Shown here: in pieces, positions 22,265-32,750 of the stretch | Numbering within the stretch: position 1 is the first letter of the stretch | How the letters are laid out: each line of letters starts with the position of its first letter | Assembly: GCA_016271365.2 (NCBI GenBank) | Contig: CM057451.1 | Coordinates: forward strand, 372,517,501-372,581,500 | Source of the DNA: Neoceratodus forsteri | Lineage: Eukaryota > Chordata > Ceratodontiformes > Ceratodontidae | Length of the DNA stretch: 64,000 nucleotides | Reading direction: 5' to 3' | Translations under genes and position numbers: made by a program | The notes under the pieces: generated by a model | What the model was told of the DNA's origin: nothing | Databases searched by the model: none | The model's input: the letters and a program-made list of their open reading frames with translations, nothing else

Positions 22265-22505
22265 GAGAAATACTCACTAGAAGTTCTGTGTGGAAACTAT
22301 AAAACTCACACTAGCCACCGCAACTAAATTTATTAAAAAGTTTTTGGGTTTCAAAGCAAAGACTCAAGTCAGGAAGCAAAAACAAAACTACTCACACACA
22401 CCCAAGATAAAGGAGGGTGAAAAAGGGGCACCTCTAGGGTGCAAACACTGCTCCTGCCCACCCACATCCCAAAAACCAGGTTCTGAGAGGGGAGGCGGGG
22501 CGAGG

Positions 22506-22605
22506 TCAGAATACAGCAAGACTCCATTAGAAGAAACAACATTACTAAGGTGAGTAATTTTTTCTTCAAACAACATGAAGTCTTGCTGTACTCTGACTAT
22601 TGCAG
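22506..22605. repeat. ICR of DIRS B
   Basis: 22506-22567 is the reverse complement of the outer left ITR (22067-22129). 22565-22605 is the reverse complement of the outer right ITR (27725-27766). The junction TTTTTTCTTCAAACAACATG is therefore an image of the joined ends of a circular molecule. Between left ITR and ICR (22265-22505) there is no gene. Confidence 0.88.
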
Positions 22606-22639
22606 ACTACCAAGCAGTACCTCCATGGAGGAGGGACAG

Positions 22640-23560
22640 AACCTACTTTGGGAATAGGCTCTGAAGTACTCCTGTGCCAAACCGAGCATCACTCCTAGCC
22701 CAGATATCCAGAGAGTAATGCTTGGTGAATGTATGGACTGTTTTCCAGGTGGCTGCTTGACAAATTTCTAAGATAGGAATATCCCCTGGCAGCAGCCTGG
22801 GAAGCAGCTGTACCTATAGCAGAGTGAGCCCTCAGGCCCGAGGGTGAGGTTCTACCCAGTTTTTCATAGCAGAATTGTATAGAAGAGACAATCCACCTCG
22901 CAATAGCTATCTTAGTGGCAGGCTTGCCCTTACCGACCTCTCCATATGTGAGGAACTGGAGGGACTCAAACCTGTGACCCTTGGTACGCTCTATGTAGTA
23001 GCTGAGGGCCCTTTTAACATCCCAAGCTGTGCAGCCTCCTCTCTTCAGAGGAGGAATGGTCAGTGAAGAAAACACGGAGAGACATAGACTGATTAAGGTG
23101 GAAATCTGAAACCACCTTAGGCAAAAACTTCCTGTAAGTTCTTAGGACCACTTTATCTCTATGGAAAGAGATGAAATCAGGCTCCACTGACAGGGCTTGT
23201 AATTCATTGATATGCCTGGCAGAGGTAATGGCTACCAAAAACACAGTTTTCCAAGTCAAGTACTTAAGCTCTGCAGAGGACAAAGGCTCAAAGGGTGGTT
23301 GCATAAGCTGAGCAATGCAAACATAAGGTCCCAAGCAGGAGCAGGGTCCCTAAAGGGGGGATTGGTGTTCAGCAATCCCTTGAAGAACTTACAAAACACA
23401 GGATGGGCTGACAGAGGAGAGGCTTGCCTACTGACAAGAAGGCAGAAACAGCTGCCAGGTGCACTTTAAGTGTAGCTGGCCTAAGTCCCAAGCCATTAAG
23501 ATGAACCATATAGTCCAGGACTGTAGGCAACCCAGCAGATTCTGGAGAAATATGCGATTA
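22640..23560 (-). pseudogene. DIRS B tyrosine recombinase
   Basis: In order: CIAQLMQPPFEPLSSAELK (near 23310), TWKTVFLVAITSARHINEL (23250), FLPKVVSDFHLNQS (23110), WDVKRALSYYIE (23020), KIAIARWIVSSIQFCY (22910), GLRAHSAIGTAA (22825; copy C and typical DIRS have HSTR, here the catalytic Arg is replaced by Ile), TWKTVHTFTKHYSLD with the Tyr nucleophile (22720). Frame changes near 23030 and 22780. The loss of Arg alone would be expected to inactivate it. Confidence 0.75.
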
Positions 23561-24841
23561 GAAAGCACCAAATAGTGAACCTTTTCCATTTGGAGTTGTA
23601 AGGCTTTTGGTGGAAGACTTGAGAAGCCTTAAGGATATCCAGAACCCTTGAGAAAGGTGTAGATCAGCAAACTCTAACTCTTCAAGAGCCATGCCTTGAG
23701 ATTGAGAGATTTGAGGTTCGGATACCAAATCCTCCCCTGAGAGGACGTCAACAGGTTGTAATTCCTGGGAAGAGACAGGGGAAGCTGGACTGTTAAGGAC
23801 AGCAACAGTAGGTACCAGGGCTGTCTGGCCCAGTCTGGAACAATCAGAATCACTTTGCATGGTTGAGACCTGATCTTGACTAACACTTTGAGCAGGAGAG
23901 GGAAGGTGGGGGGGGGGGGAGCATACAGGAACTTCCCTTCCCAATTCAGAATCAGAGCATCCAGGGGGACTGAGCCCAAGACTGGGGGTCTGCAACAAAA
24001 GTGAGGAAGTTGGTGATTGTCTGGGGCTGCAAAAATATCTATCTGTGGAGTGCCCCATCTTGAGAAAATCACTTCCAAAACTAGGGGATCTAAGGTCCAT
24101 TCGTGATGGCCCTGGGATATCCTACTGAGAGCATCTGCTAGGACATTGCCCTTTCCTGGGAGGTGAACTGCTAACAGATAGGTTTGCAGAGAATAGGCCA
24201 GAGACCACAACTTCATTGCTTCTGTGCACAAGGCCGTAGACCAAGTGCCTCCTTGCTTGTTGATGTACCACATTGTGGTGGTATTGTCTGTTCTGATCTG
24301 TACCACCTTGTTCTGTACAGATCTGGAAAAGGCTTGCAGTGCCAGAAACACTGCTCTGAGTTCCAAGAGATTGATGTGAAGTAGAGATTCTTGAGGTGAC
24401 CACAGCCCTTGGGTGGTAAGATCCCCCAAGTGGGCTCCCTAGCCCAGCAGGGAGGCATCTGTGGTGAGTATCACTGAATGAGACTGAGTGATAAAAGGAA
24501 CTCCCAGTCTCAAATTGTCCTGATCCTGCCACCATTGCAAGGCCTGGATCAGGGTTCGAGTCACTGGGACTAGTTTGGTAAGGGAATCCTTTCTTTGGGA
24601 CCAGAAGGCTCTTAAGTGGAACTGAATGTCCCTCATCTGGAATCTTGCCCCCTGGACCACCGCTGTAGAGGCTGCCATGTGGCCCAGGAGCTGCAGGAAA
24701 TGCCTTGCTGGTCGAGACACCTGAAGGGTGAATGAAGAGGCCAGTTCTGTAAGGGTCCTTGCTCTGTCCAAGGGAAGGAGGGCTTTTGCCCTTATTGTAT
24801 CCAGCTCTGCCCCATAAAGGTGAGGAGCTGTACTGGCTCAA
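23561..24841 (-). pseudogene. DIRS B RNase H region
   Basis: Frame 24439-24771 covers the connection to RNase H (LLGHMAASTAVVQGARFQM) and the first acidic residue in LTTDASLLG. It ends at a TAG near 24440, where copy C has TGG (Trp). The same frame then continues as 23674-24429 with LLELRAVFLAL, IRTDNTTTMWYIN and LADALSR, so the D-E-D-D set is otherwise complete. The block IDIFAAPDNHQLPHFCCRP follows. RNase H removes the RNA template strand during cDNA synthesis. Confidence 0.78.
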
Positions 24842-25545
24842 GAACTGACTTTGGAAGGTTGAGGAAGAATCCTAAGGAAGTGAGCACCTGCTGAGTTATT
24901 CGTAGATGTGACTTGACTTGGTCTGGAGACTGACCCACTATGAGCCAGTCGTCCAAGTATGGAAAGATGGAGATCTTTTTTTCTCCTTAGGAAAGCAACC
25001 ACTACTGCCAGGCACTTTGTGAACACCTTTGGGGCTGATGTTAGGCCAAAGGGCATTGCTCTGAATTGATAGTGGCCTGAGGGCAACTCGAACCTGAGGT
25101 ACTTTCTGTGGGAGCACTTGATGGGAATGTGAAAATAGGCATCTTTGAGGTCCAGGGAGGCTAGCCAGTCCCCTGGCCTTAGAGAGGGCAGAATTATTCC
25201 CAGAGTCACCATTTTAAATTTTGGTTTTAAATGGTGCTTGCTTAGATATCTTAGATCCAGTATAGGCCGCCATTCTCCTGTTTTTTGGGGGTTAGGAAGT
25301 ACCTGGAGTACAATCCTTTGCCCCTGTGTAGGGTAGGAACCCTTTCTATGGCTCTGAGAGCCAGGAGGGAAGAAACCTCTGCCTCTAGGGCAAGGGTCTC
25401 TGATGGATTTGCAAGTGGAAAAGATCTGGCTCTCATCTTGGGAAATTTTTTGAAGCTGAGAACCAGTCCCTGGCTTACTACTTCCAGGACCCACTTGTCT
25501 GATGTCAAAGACTTCCAGTCCTGGACAAAGTAAGCCAGCCTGCCC
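24842..25545 (-). pseudogene. DIRS B reverse transcriptase
   Basis: Motifs: FLTPKKQENGG-type block (25300), LDLRYLSKHHLKPKFKM (25230), motif A SLDLKDAYFHIPI (25155), motif B MPFGLTSAPKVFTK (25035) and motif C FPYLDDWLIVG (24945, after a one-base shift). The 218-codon frame 24838-25494 holds motifs A and B. It overlaps the end of gag slightly, suggesting that RT was read by frameshift or reinitiation in the live element (inference). Confidence 0.78.
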
Positions 25546-25581
25546 CCTACAGGTATTGGAGAATCAGCCCGGGCAGACCCA

Positions 25582-27201
25582 TCAGGATGTCTGCTTGGCA
25601 GGGGCTTTAGGCTGAGGGGTGGAAGCAGGCCTGCTCATTCCCCGTCTGCCTCTCCCTCTAAAGAACCCCCTCTGAGCATAAGCAGAAGAGGAGGCCTGGG
25701 CTTGGTAAAAAGGCCTTTGAAAGGGCCTGCCCCTGCCCCTGGAATGCTGTCTTTGATGAGTGGCTTGCCTTTCTTTGGCCTGAGCACTCCTGTAGGTGGT
25801 CCTGTACTCGTCCATCTTTTTCATGTAGTTCTCTGTCTGCTCCCCAAACAGAGAATTACCAATGACAGGGAAATCCATGGCCTTAGCCTGGGTATCCTGT
25901 GACAGGCTAGTACATCTGAGCCAAGCCATCCTCCGAAGGGCCACAGATGTAGCCATGACTCTAGATGAAACATCACTGGAGTCCACAGAAGCATGAAATT
26001 GCACCTTGGATGCCTCAATCCCATCTGCAGCCACCTGCTCGAGCTCCTTGGCAAGCTGGTCAGGGGCCTGTTTAGCCAGAGCCAGCACAGTGTCCCACCT
26101 TGACTTCTGGTATCTAGCTGTGTAGGCCATATAGTTAGCCTGCCTGAGTCCCAAAGATGCTGCCATGTACTGCTTCTTTGCCATGGCATCAATCCTCCTG
26201 GAGTCCTTATCTGGGGGGTGTGATGCCAAGGGAATATTTGCCTTATCACAGGCTGCAGCCTGCACTACCCCAACATGGCTGCATTGCTGGGAAAGGAACC
26301 CCGTGTCTGAGCCTGAAAGGGTATACCTCTTGTCCATTCTTCTGTCCACAGGAGGTATGGAATTAGGAGTCTTTAGAATTTTAAATGTCTGTTTCCCAAA
26401 AGATTTATGGAAGGGAATAGACAATCTCCTGGACTCTGGGATGTCCATCATTTCAACAAAATCAGGCTCCTCCTGATCCTCTACTGCTTCTTCCATTGGA
26501 AGCTGGAGGGTTTCAGCCACTTTCTTGTAAAACTTAAAGTGGGAAGGGGACTCAGAAAGCCTAGGAGGAGAAACACCTGAAGGTCTGTCTGGGGAGATGT
26601 CGGGTCAATAGGCACATCCAGACTTTCATAATCACCATCATCATTATCCTCATACTGTCCCTCCACCTCCTCCGGTTCATAAAATTCTTCTAAAGTATAA
26701 TCCGGAACCGGGGAAACCAACTGAACCGAGCCCCTGCCAAATGGTGCCGGTTCGGCTGGAACCGAAGTTAGCTACTGAACTATCCTTATCACTTTGGCTA
26801 TGTCATCAGCGGTCAGAGAAAGAATTTGTGGATCCGAAACGGATGATTTTTCTTTTCTCTTTCTTTTAACCGGAACCAACTCCTCAGAAACGGCTCTCCT
26901 TTTGCCCGAAGAAGTATCGCCCTGGTCAGAGGGCACTCCTTCTGGTTCCGTTGGAACTGAACCAGGCTGGCCATCCGGGTCAGCGGACTTCTTGACCTCC
27001 CTTTCCCTCAGTCTACCTACTCTCTTATCCAGGGTAGCTTTGGGAAAACTTTTACAAATTTGGCAGTCTGAATCGAGGTGTTCAAATCCCCAGACAATAA
27101 ACACAGGTGGTGTGGGGATCAGCCTTAGCAAAGGCTTCCCCACACATACTACAGTGTTGAAACCCAGTGGGCCCGTCTTTTTCCTTGGGTTTCTCAGACA
27201 T
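25582..27201 (-). pseudogene. DIRS B gag-like ORF1, mostly open
   Basis: Start: ATG complement at 27199-27201 (MSEKPKEKDGPTGFQHC). The N-terminal Cys block (HCSMCGEAF, TTCVYCLG, SDCQIC) resembles a zinc finger. A basic linker with KRKRKEK, an acidic linker and the patch EEPDFVEMMDIPES follow, then a 312-codon open frame (25582-26520) with the DKDSRRIDAMAKKQYMAAS core and a Gly/Arg-rich tail (SRGRGRPFQRPFYQAQ) ending PAKQTS. Frame changes near 26520, 26770 and 27085. About 540 codons in all. Gag would package the RNA. Confidence 0.78.
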
Positions 27202-27594
27202 AGCCAACCCTATTCAAAACTTACCCTTTTTTCGGCAATCCGCCAGGCAAGACACCCCTATCGGTTCCTGACCGTGTTACGGGTCTTGGAAAAAAAGGTA
27301 ATTAAATCAGTTTTTTTTTTAGAACCGATACGGACCGGTTACCACACTCTAATAAATTCAAAACTTTTTTAAGACCAATCTGATCGGTTCAAACCGAACC
27401 GATCCAATATTTACAAGTTCCACACAGAAACTAAATGCAAAACCTATCTAGTACTCACGGTACCACAGACAGAGAACTTAGACAGGTTCAGCAGCAGAAA
27501 TTTGGTAGAAACCGAGCGAAAAAACGACACTTTAACCGACTTTTTTGAACCGAGCAAAGGAGAAATCTCAGGAGCGACTGTTCAGTGAGGCGGA
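27202..27594 (-). promoter_or_regulatory. 5' leader of DIRS B with AACCG/CGGTT motif clusters
   Basis: About 390 bp between right ITR and gag, rich in CGGTTC and GAACCG words (for example near 27260, 27326, 27385-27402, 27510-27545). The same words recur in the gag N-terminal region of copies A and B (1490-1560, 1735-1760, 26700-26765). Promoter function is a guess from position only. Confidence 0.4.
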
Positions 27595-27766
27595 GTAAAG
27601 AATCTGACGGTTGGAGTTTAAACAACAGCAGACAGAGGCTTCAACTGAGCTCACACTGAACGTTCCATGCTGGCCATGGAAAGTTAACTCTTTGTTCTCC
27701 AGGGCAGTTGAAAGGCAGGACCTAACTGCAATAGTCAGAATACAGCAAGACTTCATGTTGTTTGAA
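27595..27766 (-). repeat. Right ITR of DIRS B
   Basis: Partner of 22067-22264. The outer end CAAGACTTCATGTTGTTTGAA is also stored in the ICR. Confidence 0.88.
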
Positions 27767-28260
27767 ACACAAGTAGTGTGGGGGAAAAGCCTTGGCAAAA
27801 GTTTCCCCACACTCACACTGTTGAAAACCAGTGGGACCGGTATTCTTACATTTCTGTGACTCCATCTAACTTATCCCAAAGGCGGTTAGGCCAGATAAGA
27901 TCCAAACAGTTCTGGTTAATAGAGCGGTATTAGCGGTCCGGGAATAAAAATGACAAACTCGATTTTTTTTTTGTTTTTTTTATTAACCAGAGTTGACCAC
28001 AGTTAAATTTAGACAGAAAGAGAGAGAGAAATGCAAAAAAATACTCGGTGCCCCAACAGTTGAACGACAACTGCTAAGGACAGAGACTTTGCCACCAAGT
28101 AGGCAAAAGTAGCAACAATTGTAACTGTACTGAGGGGCAGCGAAAATAAACAAAAATGTGAAATGTTTTTTAAATTGGTGAAATGACCAAAGCGAAAAAA
28201 AACACTTTAACAGACGAGATGCTGAGGAGAATCTCTGAGGCGTCTTTCACAGTAAGGTGG
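27767..28260 (-). pseudogene. DIRS C gag start and 5' leader
   Basis: Gag start at 27865 (complement of ATG; MESQKCKNTGPTGFQ) with CGETFAKA, cut by DIRS B at 27767. The Cys block here has lost one Cys spacing relative to copy B. The leader 27866-28260 is A/T-rich with a T run at 27963-27972 and no other frame. Confidence 0.7.
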
Positions 28261-28424
28261 AGTAAAGAATCTGACGGTTGAATAGAATGTGCCAGGGGAC
28301 AGTGATTTGAAACTGAGCGCGTGCCTACTTAGAATGTAGGCTTTAACTCTTTCCTCTCTGGAGCGGTACAACAGCAAGGCCTTACTCATAGGTCAGAATA
28401 CATTAGGACTACTTCTTGTTTGAA
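28261..28424 (-). repeat. Right ITR of DIRS C
   Basis: Reverse-complement partner of 12061-12247; outer end CAGAATACATTAGGACTACT then TCTTGTTTGAAG. Confidence 0.8.
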
Positions 28425-30440
28425 GCTCTGCCACCTTGATCATCTGCTGAATTTTGGTCTTGGCCTCAGAGTCCGGCAAAGCCTCAAATTCTGCTTTCAG
28501 TTGACTGAGGACAGACTTCTGATAGCAGACCACATGGGCTACAAAATTCAAAGCCCACAAAGCCAAAGTGGAGGACGAGAAAACCTTCTGGCCAAACTAG
28601 TCAAGTTGCCTTGACTCCTTATCAGGAGGGGAGGTACTTCTATGCTTCAGCTTTGTAGAGAGGTCATGAGCCACACTGATAACCAACGAATCAGCTTTGG
28701 GGTGGTTAACTAGGTGTTCTTTTCATTTTGGAGCATGGTTCAATCTGTCTGCCTTCCTGGAAATGGCTGTGACAGATGACGGTTGTTGCCATGTGGTAGT
28801 GGCAAAACAGTCGTAGGGCCCCGTCCATGGGGGAATGAGGAGGGCATTCAGCTCTGGGAGGTCAGGATGCTCAGCCAACCTCCGTCCCTGGGGATCTTAC
28901 TCTTCGGTCTTCAAGCCATTAGCCTCCTGAATTTTTTGGAGGATGTCCAAAAAGGAGGGATCCTCTGGGGGAGACTTAGGAGTCTCCTTAGGCTTGGGGT
29001 CCTCCGGTGGAGGGGACTCGGAGCCCAAGGAAGAGTCAGAGTCGGAGTCTGGTGTAGGGCTCCTGTGGGGAGACAGGGACCTTTGATGGGGGTCCTCTTT
29101 CTGAGGATCAGCCAGCCCACAATCCCGGTCTTCCCCCGTGGAGGCACCCAACGGGTGGGGAATGGACCCTGATAGTGGACAAGGACCGTGGAGTAGGGGT
29201 CGCCCGGACCGGCGTGCAAGCCGTCTCCAGCAGGCTTCGGTCCAACAATGATGTTAACTGGTACCTAGCTTTGTTCCACCAGGAATCAAAGAGAATCATA
29301 ATCTACTGGGACTTGCGGAGGAGCATATGGAGGATATGGGTAGGCCAGCGGTTGATACCCTGACGGCGGATAGCCTGGCGTTGGGTACCCCAGCGTCGGG
29401 TAGCCCGGTGATGGGTAACTTGGAGAAGGACCAGACAGCAGGGCTGAGGGCTTGAAAGGAGGCCAAAAGGCCCAGATAGCAGGGTATCTGGTTGCGGACC
29501 TACAGGGGACCCAGCATTGGCCCAGACAGGGTGATGGGTGCCTCTGGGATCTGGGGTGTAGGAGGTAGCCCAGACAGAGGGATCACATGTGGGTTGGCTG
29601 GGAGGTCCCCAGGAGGGTCCGGCATAGGGTGGCCCGGCACTGGCTTATCGATCAGGCAAGGGAGCGGCAGCTCCTCTGGCTCCGGGTTGGAGAGTGAGTC
29701 TGAAGGCCCCACCATAGGAGAGGAAGGAGAGTCCTGACAGGGGGATTCCTCTCGGGGGCAGCTGCAGCCAAAGCAGCAGTGGGTGCCGGTCTGAAGGACC
29801 GGTGTGAGACCTCAAGTCGGGGTCAGACATGAGCACCAGGGCTGTGCGGTCGTCGGCAGAGCCGGTATCCAACTTACCAGCCAAACCACCCGAGTCAGAC
29901 CCTGGTTTAGGTTTAAAGGACCCAAGGATAGACAACCTCCTAATCCCCGGAAGTCCCCTCCAGAACCATTACCGGTTCAGATGGGGGGGGGGGCCCAAAG
30001 GCTGTTCCATAGCTAGAGCAGGAGGCTTGGCTAGAGTGGCACCTCCTGTACTGGCAGAGGGCCACTCGATGGCCACGGTCTCCGAAAGAGAGCCACAGCC
30101 TGGAAGAAGACCGATCCAGGTCCCAGTTCTTATCCTTGTCCCACTTGTGCTTCTTCTGCTTGGAAGAGTGGGAGCCAGAACAGCCCCCCAGGAGATGAAG
30201 AAGCGCTCCGCAGCTGCTGCAGCTCCTCTTCCATGGAAGCCAGTTTTTGTTTCAAAAGGTGGACCTCCAAGACTTGCCGATGGCATTTCCATGTGGCCTG
30301 GTTGAACTTCTGGCAGGCCTCACAGTCCTCGGTGTCGGGGTCAGGCCCAAGGCAGAGCAGACACAAGGTATGTCCGTGTTTCTCCAGTATCTGCTTGCTG
30401 CAGGAGCACTTGTTCTTGTGGAACTCTGACTAAGTTGGAG
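28425..30440 (-). pseudogene. DIRS E gag, N-terminal part (divergent)
   Basis: Continues the frame of 12060: KIQQMIKVAE joins to the block AIPYGVTYAVDA. Upstream lie PSFLDILQKIQEANGL (near 28940), an acidic Ser/Pro-rich stretch (PTPDSDSDSSLGSESPPP, 29040), a long Pro/Gly-rich low-complexity linker (29300-29720), and an N-terminal cysteine block CLLCLGPDPDTEDCEACQKF (near 30340) with a following coiled-coil-like KQKLASMEEELQQL. Gag is broken by several frame shifts. It is longer and more Pro-rich than gag of copies A-C, so E is a separate subfamily. Confidence 0.65.
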
Positions 30441-30772
30441 AAGACATGCAATCCGATGTCAAAATTACTGATTTTTGTAAGAAAATAAGAAAATAGGTAA
30501 TACTTATCGAAAATGGCAGTTGACTGTAGCATCGTTCCACGAGGTCCAACATGCACAGGTTGATGGCAGGAAAGAACGAGGCAGGCGTGGGGACCACCCA
30601 CTATATACCATTGGGCCGATCATGTGACATCGGGTGGGCGGTCTCCTGCTAGACACTGTTAGCTAAGTTTTCCGTGTGGTCCTAGCACCTGGCGGCTCAG
30701 TCTTTATGGTTATTGCCTACTGCAAGAGCCCTCTCGAACTAAGATCAGTTATGCGTGTTCTGGCCCAAAAGA
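30441..30772. other. Unassigned junction between DIRS E gag and DIRS fragment D
   Basis: Probably the 5' leader of E. It holds no ITR-like sequence and no supported frame. CACTATATACC at 30600 is a TATA-like word of unknown value. Confidence 0.35.
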
Positions 30773-31480
30773 ATTGGTGCAATCAAGACAATGGCTGAGT
30801 GTCCTTTTGACATCAAGGCTCTGTAATTTTCACTCACCCGAACTGGAATTAGCTGTGAAAAAGACTGGCAGGGAGACTGATTTGTTCAGATGGAACTCAG
30901 ACACCACCTTAGGAAGGAACTTCCTATTGGTCCTAAGCACTACGTTGTCCCTGTGGAAAGCAATATAGTTGAGCTCTGTGCATAGGGCTTGCAACTCACC
31001 GACTAGCCAGGCAGAAGTGATGGCTACCAGGAAGACAGTCTTCCAGGTAATATATTTCAAGTCCGTAGCAGCCAATGGCTCAGATGGTGGCTGTATGAGT
31101 TTGGATATGCAAATTTTTAGGTCCCTGGGAGGGACTGGCTCCCTAAGGGAAGGATGGAGGTGAAGAAGTCCCTTAAAGAACTTCCTGAAGATGGGGTGAG
31201 AGGCTACTGACCTTTCTTCGCCAGCTGAGATACATGCTGAAATGACAGCAAGATGGACCTTTGGAGTGCCTCCTCCCCCCAGGCCCAGTGAGTGTATATG
31301 AACCAAGTAATCAAGTAACAGGCAGCACTGTCTAAGAAGGGATGACCTCCTTCTGTTCGCACCATAGGGAGAACCTCTTCCACTTGGAAGCATAGTACTT
31401 CCTGGTTGAGGGTCTCCTGGAAACCCTGAGAACATTCAGAACTTCCTCAGAGAGCTGCAGAGTAGAAAACTCTAGGTCTT
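30773..31480 (-). pseudogene. DIRS D recombinase, N-terminal half
   Basis: Open for 201 codons (30830-31435): LLLDYLVHIHSLGL, LKICISKLIQPPSEPL, TWKTVFLVAITSAWLVGEL, FLPKVVSEFHLNKSVSL, then it ends at SLDVKR-type sequence near 30790. The H-x-x-R and Tyr motifs are absent because the element is cut at 30773. Confidence 0.7.
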
Positions 31481-32750
31481 CAAGAGCCAAGCCTTGAGGT
31501 GAAGAGACCAGAGGTTGGGATAAAGGATCCTGCCTGGGATGTGGTAAGGAGACTGTGCCTTTGATGAAGATGGATGGGCTGTGACACAGACAAGGCTAAC
31601 AGGAGGGAGTACCATGGCTGTCTCCTACAGTCCGAAGCCACCCAGATCATAGTTGCTGGTTGGGTCCTAAGCTTTATGAGGGCTCTGAGCAACAGGGGAA
31701 AGGGAAGGAAGGCACTGAGAAACCTCCCTGACCAACCCAGTGGCATGGCATCCACTGGCACTGTCCCCTGAGCTGGAGGCCTGCAACAGAACTGGGATAA
31801 CTCGTGGTTTTCTGTGGAGACAAAGGGATCCATCTCTGGAGTGCCCCACCTTCTGAATACGGAGTTCGAGACTTAGGTTAAAGAAGGTTGCACTTTCAAA
31901 ACAAACAAAGGCACAAGGCAAAGGTTTGCAAATAGGAAACTTTGATGCATTTAATTGTGCCAACAAACATACAGACCAAAAACTTAGGAAGACCTAACAG
32001 TCCAAGCGCAAGGGTTTCTGTCAGTTCCCACAGCTTTTTGTCTGTATGTTTATAGGCATACTTAAATGCATTAAAGTTTCCTATTTGCAAACCTTTACCT
32101 TGTGCCTTTGTTCATTTTGGGAGTGCAACCTTCCCTAACCAGAGTATTCTGAATGCCCTGGTTGACTGCCTGGTCTGCACCTCACCTATAACAGGTCAAG
32201 ACGCAAGTTCCTTTACCTTGTCTGAATTTAAGACTTGCCTGTTTAGGGACCACTCAGTGTATCTGGATGATTCTGCCGAGGGAGTCTGCCAGGACACTGT
32301 CCTTCCCTGGCAGGTGGATTGCAGACAGATACACCTGTATGGAGTGAGCTAGGTTCCACATCTTCATGGCCTCTGTGCACAGCAGGGTCGACCTAGTGCC
32401 CCCTTTTGTTAATGTAGCACACGGTAATGATGTTGTCTGTTCCGACTTGTACTGCCTTGCCCTGGACTTGGGGGGTGAACGACTGTAGAGCTAGGAGAAC
32501 TGCCTGTGCTCTAGCAGACTGATGTGCAAGACTGACTCCTGGGGAGACCAGGTGTCGCTTATTGTCAAGTCATCCAGATGTGCACCCCAACCCAGGAGGG
32601 AGGTATCTGTGGTGAGGATGACCGAAGAAGCCTGCTGTTGGAAGGACATTCCCTTCCTGAGGTTGTCTGTCTTGCCACCATTCTAGGGTCTGCAAAAGAG
32701 ACTTTGTGACAGGTACTAGCTTGGACAGAGGATTCCTTCTCTGTGACCAA
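31481..32750 (-). pseudogene. DIRS D RNase H region, split by insertion
   Basis: ENHELSQFCCRPPAQGTVPVDA (31800-31735) is the block that follows RNase H in copies B and C. The RNase H body lies at 32250-32650 with LADSLG-like and TDNIIT-like remnants. Stops and shifts are frequent, and 31877-32243 is foreign. Confidence 0.6.
31877..32243. mobile_element. Hairpin (MITE-like) insertion in DIRS D
   Basis: 31884-31985 and 32030-32132 are near-perfect inverted repeats about 100 bp long (AAGGTTGCAC ... GTGCAACCTT; AAAGGTTTGCAAATAGGAAA and its complement TTTCCTATTTGCAAACCTTT) with a 45-bp loop. About 110 bp of unrelated sequence follow to the right, ending GAATTTAAGACTTGCCTGTT. The DIRS sequence resumes at GGGACCACTC. 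CTTAGG/TTTAGG at the edges could be a short target duplication. Confidence 0.65.

Larger units (their letters stand above)
22067..27766 (-). mobile_element. DIRS-type retrotransposon B, structurally complete (5.7 kb)
   Basis: All parts of a DIRS element are present in order: right ITR (27595-27766), leader, gag, RT, RNase H, YR, ICR (22506-22605) and left ITR (22067-22264). No other element interrupts it. The flanks GAAA (22063-22066) and GAAA (27764-27767) rejoin the gag of copy C as CCAGGCAGAAACACAAG, which matches the same place in copies A and B themselves. There is no target duplication beyond this shared GAAA, as expected for recombinase-mediated insertion. Confidence 0.88.
12061..28424 (-). 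mobile_element. DIRS-type retrotransposon C, with three nested insertions
   Basis: Left ITR 12061-12247, ICR 12481-12575, YR-RNase H-RT 12618-15551, gag in four pieces (15558-16503, 17107-17347, 21753-22066, 27767-27865), leader 27866-28260, right ITR 28261-28424. Insertions: SINE (16519-17106), L2-like LINE (17348-21752) and DIRS B (22067-27766). Without them C is about 5.7 kb, the same size as B. It sits in the gag of E, with E sequence ending GGCGGCAG on the left and restarting CTCTGCCACC on the right. Confidence 0.8.

Noticed and set aside
22540..22570. AAGGTGAGTAATTTTTTCTTC resembles a splice donor
   Set aside because: It is better explained as the complement of the DIRS left end stored in the ICR and recurs in each copy's ICR.
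29492..30305. Plus-strand Gly/Ser- and Pro-rich frames that look like a low-complexity protein
   Set aside because: They are antisense to the Pro-rich linker of the DIRS E gag; the minus strand carries the Cys block and the gag continuity.
30595..30615. CACTATATACC as a promoter TATA box
   Set aside because: One AT-rich word in unassigned sequence without any linked gene start; not enough support.
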